A stretch of DNA of 12,045 nt from Chromobacteriaceae bacterium (GTDB taxonomy: Bacteria; Pseudomonadota; Gammaproteobacteria; Burkholderiales; Aquaspirillaceae), in assembly GCA_030151505.1 (NCBI GenBank), contig JASLDQ010000038.1, positions 1 to 12,045 on the forward strand, given 5' to 3'. Under the pieces are notes generated by a model. It was not told the DNA's origin, ran no database searches, and was given only the letters and a program-made list of their open reading frames with translations. The position numbers and the translations under genes are program-made. Positions 1 to 7,988 of this stretch are shown in pieces (position 1 is the first letter of the stretch; every line of letters starts with the position of its first letter).

Positions 1-221
1 TCCAGCAGCAGCCGGGCCATCGCGTGAAAATGGGCCATCAGCAGCCGGGTGCGCTTGGCGGCAGGCCAGTCGGGACAGCACAGTTCAAGATTCCTGGCAC
101 CGACCTTGCGGCGCGGCGAAACCAGATGGTAGGCCAGCCAGCCGATCGGACGGGCGAGGGCATCGATGGCGGCCAGCGGCAAGAAGTGCAGCAACCACAG
201 GATGAAGAAGGCAAAGCGCAA
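1..221 (-). CDS. HtrB/LpxL-family lipid A acyltransferase, second copy (partial, C-terminus beyond window)
   Basis: Only about the first 73 residues are present; the gene runs off the left edge. The protein begins MRFAFFILWLLHFLPLAAID, a hydrophobic N-terminal anchor. It continues through GWLAYHLVSPRRKVGARNLE, typical of the N-terminus of HtrB/LpxL acyltransferases, which transfer a secondary acyl chain to lipid A at the inner face of the cytoplasmic membrane. The catalytic HX4D motif would lie outside the window. I chose the TTG at 221 because the upstream gene's TAA (227-225) is in the same frame two codons earlier, so no earlier start exists, and GAGGAG sits about 6 bases upstream at the end of that gene. 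It lies 3 bases behind the preceding acyltransferase and is probably translated from the same mRNA. Acyl-chain specificity cannot be read from this fragment; an ornithine-lipid or other lysophospholipid acyltransferase of the same superfamily remains possible. Confidence 0.75.
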   Translation of the reverse strand, partial: MRFAFFILWLLHFLPLAAIDALARPIGWLAYHLVSPRRKVGARNLELCCPDWPAAKRTRLLMAHFHAMARLLL

Positions 222-224
222 GGT

Positions 225-1109
225 TTACTCCTCGGGCGGGCGCGGTTCGGCACCGACCGGGTGTTTGTAGCGGTTGTACGACCACAGGTATTGTTCGGGG
301 GCCTGCCGGATCAGTTGCTCCAGCTCGCTGTTCATCAGCGTGGCATCGGCGTGGCGGTCGCCGCTGAAGGGTTGCGACAAGGGCCGGATGCGGACCTCGA
401 AGCCTTCGCCTAAGCCGAGGCGGTGACCGTAGAAGAAGAAGGTGTCGACCTGCTTCATTTCCCCCAGCCGGGCCGCCAGCGTCATGGTCAGCGCATTGCG
501 ACCGAAGAACTTGGCCCACACTCCGTCGCCTTCGCCTGGCACGTGGTCGGGCAAAATGATGGTCGCCTCGCCCGAGCGCAGTGCCTTCATCACCTGGCGT
601 ACCCCGGCCGGCGTTGCCGGTGCGGTTTTGCCGTTGCCGCGCACCCGGCCGGCATTCATCATCGGCTCGAGCCACTTCAGCTTGGGCGGCTTGTACATGG
701 CGGTGAGCGGGAAGGGCAGGCGGGTGGCCAGATACCGTCCGGCGATGTCGTAGGCCCCCAGGTGAGGGGTGATGAACAGGAGGCCATGCCCGGCCTCGAC
801 CGAGGCCTGTACCGCCTCCCAGCCGCGACAGGACTTGACCAGCGAGGCGATATAGTCGGGGTCGCATCCCCAGGCGATCGTCAGCTCCAGCGCGCCCATG
901 CCGGTATGCGCTGCGCTGTTGCGCATTAAGCGCTTATAATCGTCGGCATTGTCCGCTAGGTTCGCTTGGCGCAGATTGTCGCCGGCAAGGGTGGCGAACC
1001 GCTTCGAGCTGGCCAGCATAAGGCGGCCGAACACGATGCCCAAGCGCTGCAGGAGCCCGAGCGGAAGCCTGCCGATCAAACCGCACAGTGCGGGCAGGAA
1101 CTTGTCCAT
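225..1109 (-). CDS. lpxL: Lipid A biosynthesis acyltransferase (LpxL/HtrB family)
   Basis: A 294-residue protein of normal family length (about 290-310). The family adds a secondary lauroyl or myristoyl chain from acyl-ACP to Kdo2-lipid IVA at the inner membrane. Visible features are a hydrophobic N-terminal segment (about residues 5-32), the catalytic HX4D motif in TPHLGAYD (His116, Asp121), MYKPPK near 138-143, the LPDH...FFG stretch (187-203), and the C-terminal WSYNRYK (276-282) that corresponds to the family's W-x-x-x-R signature. The ATG at 1109 gives a normal N-terminus, but its ribosome binding site is weak. It is divergent from metK with 79 bases between them, and a second family member follows after 3 bases. 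This arrangement resembles the lpxL-metK neighbourhood I recall from Neisseria. Family membership is firm; the symbol is tentative because specificity (LpxL, LpxM or other) cannot be decided from sequence alone. Confidence 0.85.
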   Translation of the reverse strand: MDKFLPALCGLIGRLPLGLLQRLGIVFGRLMLASSKRFATLAGDNLRQANLADNADDYKRLMRNSAAHTGMGALELTIAWGCDPDYIASLVKSCRGWEAVQASVEAGHGLLFITPHLGAYDIAGRYLATRLPFPLTAMYKPPKLKWLEPMMNAGRVRGNGKTAPATPAGVRQVMKALRSGEATIILPDHVPGEGDGVWAKFFGRNALTMTLAARLGEMKQVDTFFFYGHRLGLGEGFEVRIRPLSQPFSGDRHADATLMNSELEQLIRQAPEQYLWSYNRYKHPVGAEPRPPEE

Positions 1110-1188
1110 GATGGTCTTGATAACAGGGCCGGAGTGGTGGAAAGCTCGCCATTTTAATCTCTAAACATTCCATCTTCAGGAAAACTCT
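1110..1188. promoter_or_regulatory. Divergent lpxL-metK intergenic region
   Basis: This 79-base gap must hold the starts of transcription for both the acyltransferase pair (minus) and metK (plus), unless they lie in the genes. An AT-rich block at 1151-1168 is the only plausible -10 region. On the minus strand it reads TAAAAT (1156-1151), with only a weak -35 match upstream. metK has a clear Shine-Dalgarno, AGGAAAA at 1178-1184. I looked for a SAM riboswitch ahead of metK and saw no recognisable aptamer; the leader is short. Confidence 0.4.
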
Positions 1189-2358
1189 GTGAGCGAATAC
1201 CTGTTTACCTCCGAGTCGGTGTCCGAAGGACATCCGGACAAGGTGGCCGACCAGATCTCCGATGCCATTCTCGATGCCATTCTGACGCAGGACCGCCACG
1301 CCCGCGTGGCGGCCGAAACCCTGGTCAACACCGGGCTGGTCGTGCTGGCCGGCGAGATCACCACCCATGCCAATATCGACTACATCCAGATCGCCCGCGA
1401 CACCATCAAGCGCATCGGCTACAACAGCTCCGAACTCGGCTTTGACGCCAAGGGCTGCGCGGTGCTGGTGGCCTACGACAAGCAGTCCCCCGACATCGCC
1501 CAGGGGGTGAACGAGGGCCAGGGGCTGGATCTGGACCAGGGGGCCGGCGACCAGGGCTTGATGTTCGGCTACGCCTGCGACGAAACCCCGACCCTGATGC
1601 CGTTCCCGATTTACTACGCCCACCGCCTGGTGCAGCGTCAGGCCGAACTGCGCAAGGACGGCCGCCTGCCGTGGCTGCGCCCGGACGCCAAGAGCCAGAT
1701 CACCTGCGTGTACGATGCGGAAACCGGCCAGCCCAAGCGCATCGACACCGTGGTGCTGTCGACCCAGCATGACGAGCACATCAGCCACGAAGCGCTGACC
1801 GAAGCCGTGATCGAGGACATCATCAAGCCGGTGCTGCCGCCGGAAATGCTGACCCCGGAAACCAAGTACCTCATCAACCCGACCGGCCGCTTCGTCATCG
1901 GCGGCCCGATGGGCGACTGCGGTCTGACCGGCCGCAAGATCATCGTCGACACCTATGGTGGTGCAGCCCCGCACGGCGGTGGCGCCTTCTCCGGCAAGGA
2001 TCCGTCCAAGGTCGACCGCTCGGCCGCCTATGCCGGCCGTTACGTGGCCAAGAACATCGTCGCCGCCGGTCTGGCGCGCCAGTGCCAGATCCAGGTCAGC
2101 TACGCGATCGGCATCGCCGAGCCGACCTCGATCGCCATCGATACCTTCGGCACCGGCGTGATTTCGAACGAGAAGATCGTCGAGCTGGTGAAGAAGCATT
2201 TCGACCTGCGCCCGAAGGGCATCGTGCAGATGCTCGACCTGTTGCGTCCGATCTACGCCAAGACGGCCGCCTACGGCCACTTCGGCCGCGAGGAGCCGGA
2301 GTTCACCTGGGAGGCGACCGACAAGGCCGCCATCCTGCGCGCTGAAGCGGGGCTGTAA
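1189..2358 (+). CDS. metK: S-adenosylmethionine synthetase MetK
   Basis: A 389-residue protein, close to the E. coli enzyme's 384. It makes SAM from methionine and ATP in the cytosol, with release of phosphate and pyrophosphate. The N-terminus carries [13 protein letters not shown] (6-18) with the catalytic-site His15. The family signature [12 protein letters not shown] lies at 118-129. The glycine-rich phosphate-binding loop [19 protein letters not shown] lies at 263-281. Translation starts at GTG 1189, directly after AGGAAAA; this places the conserved LFTSES block at the normal distance from the N-terminus. The gene is followed by a rho-independent terminator, so it is probably its own transcription unit. 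It supplies the methyl donor whose by-product is removed by ahcY 2 kb downstream. Identification is secure. Confidence 0.98.
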   Translation: MSEYLFTSESVSEGHPDKVADQISDAILDAILTQDRHARVAAETLVNTGLVVLAGEITTHANIDYIQIARDTIKRIGYNSSELGFDAKGCAVLVAYDKQSPDIAQGVNEGQGLDLDQGAGDQGLMFGYACDETPTLMPFPIYYAHRLVQRQAELRKDGRLPWLRPDAKSQITCVYDAETGQPKRIDTVVLSTQHDEHISHEALTEAVIEDIIKPVLPPEMLTPETKYLINPTGRFVIGGPMGDCGLTGRKIIVDTYGGAAPHGGGAFSGKDPSKVDRSAAYAGRYVAKNIVAAGLARQCQIQVSYAIGIAEPTSIAIDTFGTGVISNEKIVELVKKHFDLRPKGIVQMLDLLRPIYAKTAAYGHFGREEPEFTWEATDKAAILRAEAGL

Positions 2359-2401
2359 AGCCGTCCGGTCCGTGCCGCGATCGCACTGACAGCTCTCCGT
2401 A

Positions 2402-2438
2402 AAAGCCCTGGCTTCGCTGGGGCTTTCTATTTGTTTCT
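2402..2438 (+). terminator. Rho-independent terminator after metK
   Basis: AAAGCCC (2402-2408) pairs with GGGCTTT (2420-2426) around an 11-base loop. It is followed by a T-rich tract (TCTATTTGTTT, 2427-2437). It sits 44 bases after the metK stop and separates metK from eptB. Confidence 0.85.
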
Positions 2439-2452
2439 CCATTTTTCGTGAA

Positions 2453-4156
2453 ATGTCCATGGTGCTCGGTCTTGCTCTCCCCAAATGCCTGTTTCGCCGT
2501 TTGGGCCCCCATCTCACTTCCTTCATCCTGGCTTTGTATATCGGCGGCGTGCTCAATGCGGCGGTCTATTATCGTTACGCCACGGCGGGTGACTGGGTCG
2601 ACGTGGTATGCACGGCGCTGGCGGCCGTTTCGGTCGTTGCCCTGACGTATTGCCTGCTGACGCTGTTCGCGCTTGGCGGCAAGCATGTCTACCGGGTGCT
2701 GGCCGCTGCCCTGGCGTTCTTCTCGGCGGCCGCCAGCTACTACATGACCTTCTTCAACGTGGTGATCGGCTACGGTGTGGTGGTGTCCGTGCTGACCCTG
2801 GATACGGACCTGTCCAAGGAATCGCTCGGGATCAAGTTCCTGTCCTGGTTGCTGGTGTCGGCCGGGCTGGCGTTCTACCTGATTTTCCGCACGGACTACC
2901 CGCGCCGGGCGCAGTCCTGGGCAGAAACGGGGCGGCGGGCGGGGATGCTGGTGGCCGGCGTGTTGGTCTCCGGGCTGGTTTGCGCTGCGGGGCTGAAGGG
3001 AGTGGAGAAAATCCGCACCGTGCAGTCGGACGAGCGCAACGAGTATCTCGCCAGCGTGCCCGGCACCATCGCCCATTCCTACCTGCCGTCGAACTGGATT
3101 TCGGGCCTCGGACTGCACCTGTACCAGTTGCAGGACGAAGCCCGAAACGGCGTCGCACCGCTGTTCAATCCGGCCGAGCATTTCCGCTACGTCGAGGCCG
3201 CGCCAATGGAGGACACCTATGTGGTGTTCGTGCTGGGCGAGACGACCCGGCACGACCACATGAGCCTGTTCGGCTATCCGCGCGAAACCACGCCGTGGAT
3301 GGAGAAGGAAAAGAACCTGGTCGCGCTCAAGGGCGTGTCCTGCGACACGGCGACCAAGCTGTCGATGCGCTGCATGTTCGTGCGCGAAGGCGGGGTGGAG
3401 AACGACACGCAGCGCACGCTCAAGGAGAAGAACGTCTTCGCCGTGCTGAAGTCGCTGGGCTTCAGCTCCGAACTCTATTCGATGCAGAGCGAGGTCTGGT
3501 TCTACAACAGCATCAACGCCGACAGCTACGAGATGCGGGAGATGCTGGCGTCGGCCCTGGCCGGCAGCAACAAGCCGTTCGACGACATGGTGCTGGTGCC
3601 GCAGCTGGAAGGCTCGCTGGCCCGCCATCCCAAGGGCAAGCATCTGGTGGTGCTGCATACCAAGGGCTCGCACTACCTGTACAGCCAGCGCTACCCGAAG
3701 GAATTCGCGCGCTACCAGCCCGAATGCCAGGGCATCGATGCTGCCTGCACCAAGGAGCAGCTGATCAATGCCTTCGACAACAGCGTGCTGTATGTGGATT
3801 ACGTCCTGAAAAATGCCATCGACCGGCTGCGCGACAAGAAGGCGATCCTGATCTACGCGGCCGACCACGGCGAATCCATCGACGCCAACAACCACTTTCA
3901 CGCCACCCCGCGCGAGGTGGCGCCGCCCGAGCAGTTCCGCGTGCCGATGCTGGTCTGGGCCTCCGATGCCTTCCTGCGCGATCCCGCGCGCAAATCCGGC
4001 TTCGAGCGGCTGAAGGCGCTGCAGGCCTCCGGCAAGGTCGGCCGGCACGAGGAGCTGTTCGACAGCATTCTGGGCTGCCTCGGCTATGCCTCGCCCAACG
4101 GCGGCATCAACTCCCGCAACAACTGGTGCGACCGTGGCGGGCGCGCGCCGGCCTGA
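2453..4156 (+). CDS. eptB: Kdo phosphoethanolamine transferase EptB-like
   Basis: A 567-residue inner-membrane enzyme that moves phosphoethanolamine from phosphatidylethanolamine to LPS. In E. coli EptB the acceptor is the outer Kdo residue. About five hydrophobic segments occupy residues 20-185, followed by a periplasmic alkaline-phosphatase/sulfatase-type domain. By alignment with EptA/MCR-1, the zinc and nucleophile residues are Glu263 (GETTR), Thr301 in the [11 protein letters not shown] block, and Asp471-His472 (ADHGES). Cys297/Cys307 and Cys425/Cys432 are in positions for the family's disulfides. It matches EptB rather than EptA from memory across long blocks, for example [22 protein letters not shown] and [17 protein letters not shown], and ends in NNWC like EptB. 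ATG 2453 is used; ATG 2459 is an alternative, and the ribosome binding site is poor. It sits between metK and ahcY, an unusual place for an LPS gene. The exact acceptor sugar is inferred. Confidence 0.93.
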   Translation: MSMVLGLALPKCLFRRLGPHLTSFILALYIGGVLNAAVYYRYATAGDWVDVVCTALAAVSVVALTYCLLTLFALGGKHVYRVLAAALAFFSAAASYYMTFFNVVIGYGVVVSVLTLDTDLSKESLGIKFLSWLLVSAGLAFYLIFRTDYPRRAQSWAETGRRAGMLVAGVLVSGLVCAAGLKGVEKIRTVQSDERNEYLASVPGTIAHSYLPSNWISGLGLHLYQLQDEARNGVAPLFNPAEHFRYVEAAPMEDTYVVFVLGETTRHDHMSLFGYPRETTPWMEKEKNLVALKGVSCDTATKLSMRCMFVREGGVENDTQRTLKEKNVFAVLKSLGFSSELYSMQSEVWFYNSINADSYEMREMLASALAGSNKPFDDMVLVPQLEGSLARHPKGKHLVVLHTKGSHYLYSQRYPKEFARYQPECQGIDAACTKEQLINAFDNSVLYVDYVLKNAIDRLRDKKAILIYAADHGESIDANNHFHATPREVAPPEQFRVPMLVWASDAFLRDPARKSGFERLKALQASGKVGRHEELFDSILGCLGYASPNGGINSRNNWCDRGGRAPA

Positions 4157-4172
4157 GCGGATCGCTGCCGCC

Positions 4173-4194
4173 GCTACCCGGCGGTAGCCCGTTT
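4173..4194 (+). terminator. Weak hairpin after eptB, possible terminator
   Basis: GCTACC (4173-4178) pairs with GGTAGC (4183-4188) around a CGGC loop, 16 bases after the eptB stop. Only a short TTT (4192-4194) follows. It could end eptB transcription weakly or simply separate it from the ahcY leader. Confidence 0.4.
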
Positions 4195-4209
4195 CGGCGG
4201 CGAGTGAGG

Positions 4210-4215
4210 TACAAT
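4210..4215 (+). promoter_or_regulatory. Candidate -10 box of the ahcY promoter
   Basis: TACAAT at 4210-4215 matches the sigma-70 -10 consensus in five of six positions. It would start the transcript near 4221-4223, immediately before the SAH aptamer, which is the expected geometry for a leader riboswitch. No good -35 hexamer is visible at 16-18 bases upstream. Confidence 0.55.
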
Positions 4216-4225
4216 CCGCGCCATT

Positions 4226-4280
4226 CCGGGGAGCGCTGCGAGACATTGTCCCAGGCCCGGTATCCAAAACCGCGCTCACC
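4226..4280 (+). ncRNA. SAH riboswitch aptamer in the ahcY leader
   Basis: The aptamer senses S-adenosylhomocysteine and in this class turns on ahcY. CCGGG (4226-4230) pairs with CCCGG (4256-4260). Inside it, GAC (4242-4244) can pair with GTC (4248-4250). GAGCGC (4231-4236), within the first stem's loop, pairs with GCGCTC (4272-4277) outside it, giving the class's characteristic pseudoknot. The conserved primary sequence GAGCGCTGCGA, the CCAGGCCCGG segment, and AAAACCGCGCTCACC all fit the published SAH consensus as I remember it. It lies 80 bases ahead of the ahcY start. The downstream bases 4275-4330 can form competing helices and are listed separately. No covariance-model search was possible, but sequence, structure and gene agree. 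Confidence 0.93.
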
Positions 4281-4330
4281 TGACCCAACCCCGTGCCGGG
4301 CACGGGATGCAACAGGTGAGTCCGCATCCC
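4275..4330 (+). promoter_or_regulatory. Probable expression platform of the SAH riboswitch
   Basis: Three perfect inverted repeats overlap here. CTCACCTG (4275-4282) pairs with CAGGTGAG (4313-4320). CCCGTGC (4290-4296) pairs with GCACGGG (4300-4306) and nests inside it. GGGATGC (4304-4310) pairs with GCATCCC (4324-4330) and excludes both. The first also takes three bases (4275-4277) from the aptamer pseudoknot. The Shine-Dalgarno AAAGGAAG (4346-4353) is not visibly paired in any of them, and there is no U-tract, so the mechanism is not obvious. Confidence 0.6.
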
Positions 4331-4359
4331 TCCCGGCCACACGTCAAAGGAAGTTCTCA

Positions 4360-5772
<1,413 letters not shown>

Positions 5773-5800
5773 TTCCTGATCGTCTGAAACACGATTGATC

Positions 5801-5852
5801 CGGACAAGACGGGCGAGGCTGGCTGCAATCCGCCTCGCCCGTGTCTTGTCCG
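5801..5852 (+). repeat. Long inverted repeat between ahcY and metF
   Basis: An 18-base left arm (5801-5818: CGGACAAGAC then GGGCGAGG) is fully complementary to a right arm (5833-5840 and 5843-5852), apart from a two-base bulge (GT, 5841-5842). The loop is 14 bases. It lies 28 bases after the ahcY stop and 31 bases before the metF start. No U-tract follows on the plus strand, so it is not a classic terminator. It may stabilise the ahcY 3' end, act as an RNase III site, or attenuate metF. Confidence 0.75.
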
Positions 5853-5883
5853 CATCGAGCCCATAAAGCCAAAGAGCCAGATC

Positions 5884-6720
5884 ATGTCCGCACACCGCCC
5901 CAACATCAGCTTCGAGTTCTTCCCGCCCAAGACGGACGAGGGCCGGGAAAAGCTGCGCGCCACCCGGCGCCAGCTCGCGCAGTTCAAGCCCGAATTCTTT
6001 TCGGTGACCTTCGGTGCCGGCGGCACCACCCGCGAAGGCACCCTGTCGACCGTGCTGGAAATCGGCCGCGAAGGCTACGCCGCCGCACCCCACCTGTCGT
6101 GCGTCGGCTCCACCCGCGACAATATCCGCCAGATCCTCGACGAGTACCGCGCCAACGGCATCCGCCACGTGGTGGCGCTGCGCGGCGACATCCCGTCCGG
6201 CATGGGCGACGTCGGCGAGTTCCGCTACGCCAACGAACTGGTGGCCTTCATCCGCGAGACCCACGGCGACCATTTCCACATCGAAGTCGCCGCTTATCCG
6301 GAATACCATCCGCAAGCGCGCACCGCCCACGACGACCTGCGCAACTTCGCCAACAAGGTCAAGGCCGGCGCCGATTCGGCCATCACCCAGTACTTCTTCA
6401 ACGCCGACGCCTACTTCGCCTTCATCGACGAAGTCCGCGCGCTGGGGGTCGAGGTGCCCGTCGTGCCCGGCATCATGCCGATTCAGGGCTTCACGCAGCT
6501 GGCGCGCTTCTCCGACGCCTGCGGCACCGAAATCCCGCGCTGGCTGCGGCTCAAGCTGCAAAGCTACGGCGACGACGTGGCCTCGATCCGCGCGCTGGGG
6601 CTGGATGTCGTGACCGAACTGTGCGACCGGCTGGTCAGCAACGGCGCTCCCGGCCTGCATTTCTACACGCTCAACGCCGCGGGCACCGTGTCGACCATCT
6701 GCCAGCGTCTGGGGCTGTAA
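5884..6720 (+). CDS. metF: 5,10-methylenetetrahydrofolate reductase MetF
   Basis: A 278-residue FAD enzyme that reduces methylene-THF to 5-methyl-THF, the methyl source for methionine synthesis. Bacterial MetF is usually 275-300 residues. Seen in the sequence are FEFFPPK (10-16) with Glu11, equivalent to the catalytic Glu28 of E. coli; FFSVTFGAGG (38-47); HLSCVGSTRDN (70-80); and ALRGD (98-102), whose Asp102 matches E. coli Asp120 near the flavin. QYFF (169-172) and PGIMPI (195-200) are also present. ATG 5884 is supported by the N-terminus aligning directly with FEFFPP; the ribosome binding site (AAAGAG, 5871-5876) is moderate. It follows ahcY in the same direction with a long inverted repeat between them, so it is either co-transcribed or read from its own leader. 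Confidence 0.97.
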   Translation: MSAHRPNISFEFFPPKTDEGREKLRATRRQLAQFKPEFFSVTFGAGGTTREGTLSTVLEIGREGYAAAPHLSCVGSTRDNIRQILDEYRANGIRHVVALRGDIPSGMGDVGEFRYANELVAFIRETHGDHFHIEVAAYPEYHPQARTAHDDLRNFANKVKAGADSAITQYFFNADAYFAFIDEVRALGVEVPVVPGIMPIQGFTQLARFSDACGTEIPRWLRLKLQSYGDDVASIRALGLDVVTELCDRLVSNGAPGLHFYTLNAAGTVSTICQRLGL

Positions 6721-6804
6721 GCAACCCGGTGCACGGTGCGCTCGGGCCGTGCGACGGTCCTGCCAGCCGGCCCCGGCTAGGTCGTCCGGCCTATGGCGAT
6801 GGCC

Positions 6805-6838
6805 GCCGGCAGCGGTTACGCTGCCGGCTCCCCTGTTT
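6805..6838 (+). terminator. Probable rho-independent terminator after metF
   Basis: GCCGGCAGCG (6805-6814) pairs perfectly with CGCTGCCGGC (6819-6828) around a GTTA loop. TTTT at 6835-6838 follows after six bases. The T run is short and offset, so termination strength is uncertain. It lies 85 bases after the metF stop. Confidence 0.65.
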
Positions 6839-6856
6839 TCCGGCCGGAGCGCTGCC

Positions 6857-7261
6857 ATGATGATCCAATCGTTTGCCGACCTGATCGCCGTCGGCCTGTC
6901 CCAGCCCGAACCGCAGGCCTTGCTGTTTGTCTTTCTGCGCGCCAAGGAAGTCGAGGACGGCGGCGCCGGTACCCGCGGCGTGCTGGTGCCGGCCATGTAT
7001 ACCGACAAGCTGCTGGACGCTCCCGTCTTCGGCTTTGCCGAACTGGCGGCCGAGGCCGACCGGCAGGGGGCGCCGTGGGACCTGGTGATGACCGGTGCGC
7101 TGCCCGGGCGCGGCGGCCAGCCGCCCGCCCCGACGGAGCGTGAAACCGCGCTGCAGACCATGCTCAAGCTGGTGCAGGGCGGCGGCAACCTGTCGAACTA
7201 CCTGTTCTTCGACCGCGGTGGCGAGCCGGTCCGGCTCAGCAGCGAGACACGGCCGGGCTGA
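6857..7261 (+). CDS. Conserved protein of unknown function, 134 residues
   Basis: The start at ATG 6857 (a second ATG follows at once) has GGAG at 6846-6849, and an upstream extension would run through the metF terminator. The protein begins MMIQSFADLIAVGLSQPEPQ and contains LLFVFLRAKE (22-31), VPAMYTDK (44-51), WDLVMTGALPGRGG (74-87) and LSNYLFFDRGGEPVRL (112-127). It has no signal peptide or membrane segment and is probably cytosolic. From memory it resembles a widespread small proteobacterial family often labelled 'ribonucleotide reductase subunit alpha'. That label is not credible, since the protein has no reductase active-site cysteines and is about one sixth of the size. The conserved blocks suggest a single small alpha/beta domain. 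Codon use and GC match the neighbours. I cannot name a function. Confidence 0.85.
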   Translation: MMIQSFADLIAVGLSQPEPQALLFVFLRAKEVEDGGAGTRGVLVPAMYTDKLLDAPVFGFAELAAEADRQGAPWDLVMTGALPGRGGQPPAPTERETALQTMLKLVQGGGNLSNYLFFDRGGEPVRLSSETRPG

Positions 7262-7315
7262 CCGGCGGGCGCGGCGGCGCAACGATTGTGTGTGGTGCTT
7301 CTTAAGGTGGGGCAC

Positions 7316-7350
7316 GGGGCAACGGTTTTTATAATGCGCCCCTCTTTTTT
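7316..7350 (+). promoter_or_regulatory. Promoter of yqhA overlapping a possible terminator
   Basis: A perfect TATAAT -10 box lies at 7330-7335, with no clear -35. It sits in the loop between GGGGC (7316-7320) and GCCCC (7338-7342), followed by T6 (7345-7350). The same bases could therefore end transcription from the unknown gene upstream and start yqhA. The transcript would begin near 7342, leaving a leader of about 24 bases with GAGG at 7353-7356 before the ATG at 7366. Confidence 0.55.
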
Positions 7351-7365
7351 GCGAGGCCGCCCCGT

Positions 7366-7920
7366 ATGCAAGACTCCGCTCCGCTTCCATCCGCCGAATC
7401 CGCCGCGAATGCCGGCGCCAAAAGCAAGCTCGGCGCCCTGATCTTCTGGAGCCGCTGGCTGCAGCTGCCGATCTACCTCGGCCTGATCGTGGTGCAGGGC
7501 GTGTATGCCTGGAAATTCCTGCATCAGCTGTGGGAGTTGCTGATCAACCTCGACACGTTCACCGAAACCGAAATCATGCTGACCGTGCTCGGCCTGATCG
7601 ACGTGGTGATGATCGCCAACCTGCTGCTGATGGTGACGGTCGGTGGTTACGAAACCTTCGTGTCGCGCCTGAAGATCGATAACCACCCGGACCAGCCGGA
7701 ATGGCTCGACCATGTCAATGCCTCGGTGCTCAAGGTCAAACTGTCGATGGCGATCATCTCGATCTCGTCGATCCACCTGCTGCAGACCTTCATCAACGCC
7801 GGCCGCCTGCCCGAGCACACCATCAAGTGGCAGCTGGCGCTGCATCTGGCCTTCCTCGTGTCGGCGGCGGCCATCGCCTATACCGACAAAATCCTGCATT
7901 CGAGCATGAAACCGCACTGA
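7366..7920 (+). CDS. yqhA: YqhA/UPF0114 family inner-membrane protein
   Basis: A 184-residue membrane protein of the UPF0114 (YqhA) family, whose biochemical function is not established. Hydrophobic segments lie at about 33-52, 70-93, 124-142 and 156-174. The family's conserved stretch is visible: [10 protein letters not shown] (93-102), [14 protein letters not shown] (107-120) and [20 protein letters not shown] (122-141). The first 20 residues are a polar, alanine/serine-rich extension with no motif. ATG 7366 has GAGG about ten bases upstream and a TATAAT promoter 30 bases ahead, so the gene is probably transcribed alone. A strong hairpin closes it. Family assignment is firm. Confidence 0.92.
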   Translation: MQDSAPLPSAESAANAGAKSKLGALIFWSRWLQLPIYLGLIVVQGVYAWKFLHQLWELLINLDTFTETEIMLTVLGLIDVVMIANLLLMVTVGGYETFVSRLKIDNHPDQPEWLDHVNASVLKVKLSMAIISISSIHLLQTFINAGRLPEHTIKWQLALHLAFLVSAAAIAYTDKILHSSMKPH

Positions 7921-7955
7921 CCCCGCCGGCGAGGCCTTTCCTGCCCGCCGTCTTC

Positions 7956-7981
7956 GCGCGCCCTGTCCCGCCAGGGCGCGC
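7956..7981. terminator. Bidirectional terminator hairpin between yqhA and the DUF2726 gene
   Basis: GCGCGCCCTG (7956-7965) pairs perfectly with CAGGGCGCGC (7972-7981) around a six-base loop. It lies between two convergent genes, 35 bases from one stop and 7 from the other. Flanking T runs are short (GTTTC on the plus side, CGAAGA on the other), so it may be an imperfect intrinsic terminator. Confidence 0.6.
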
Positions 7982-7988
7982 GGTCGTT

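Noticed and set aside
1110..1188. SAM riboswitch ahead of metK
   Set aside because: The gap is 79 bases and I could not find the helices or conserved bases of any SAM riboswitch class in it.
6749..6856. Longer start for the 134-residue unknown protein
   Set aside because: The extension would be translated through the metF terminator hairpin and has no Shine-Dalgarno; ATG 6857 has GGAG in place.
7301..7325. Sigma-54 type promoter before yqhA
   Set aside because: The GGCACG at 7311-7316 has no GC pair at the required spacing, and a TATAAT box is present just downstream.
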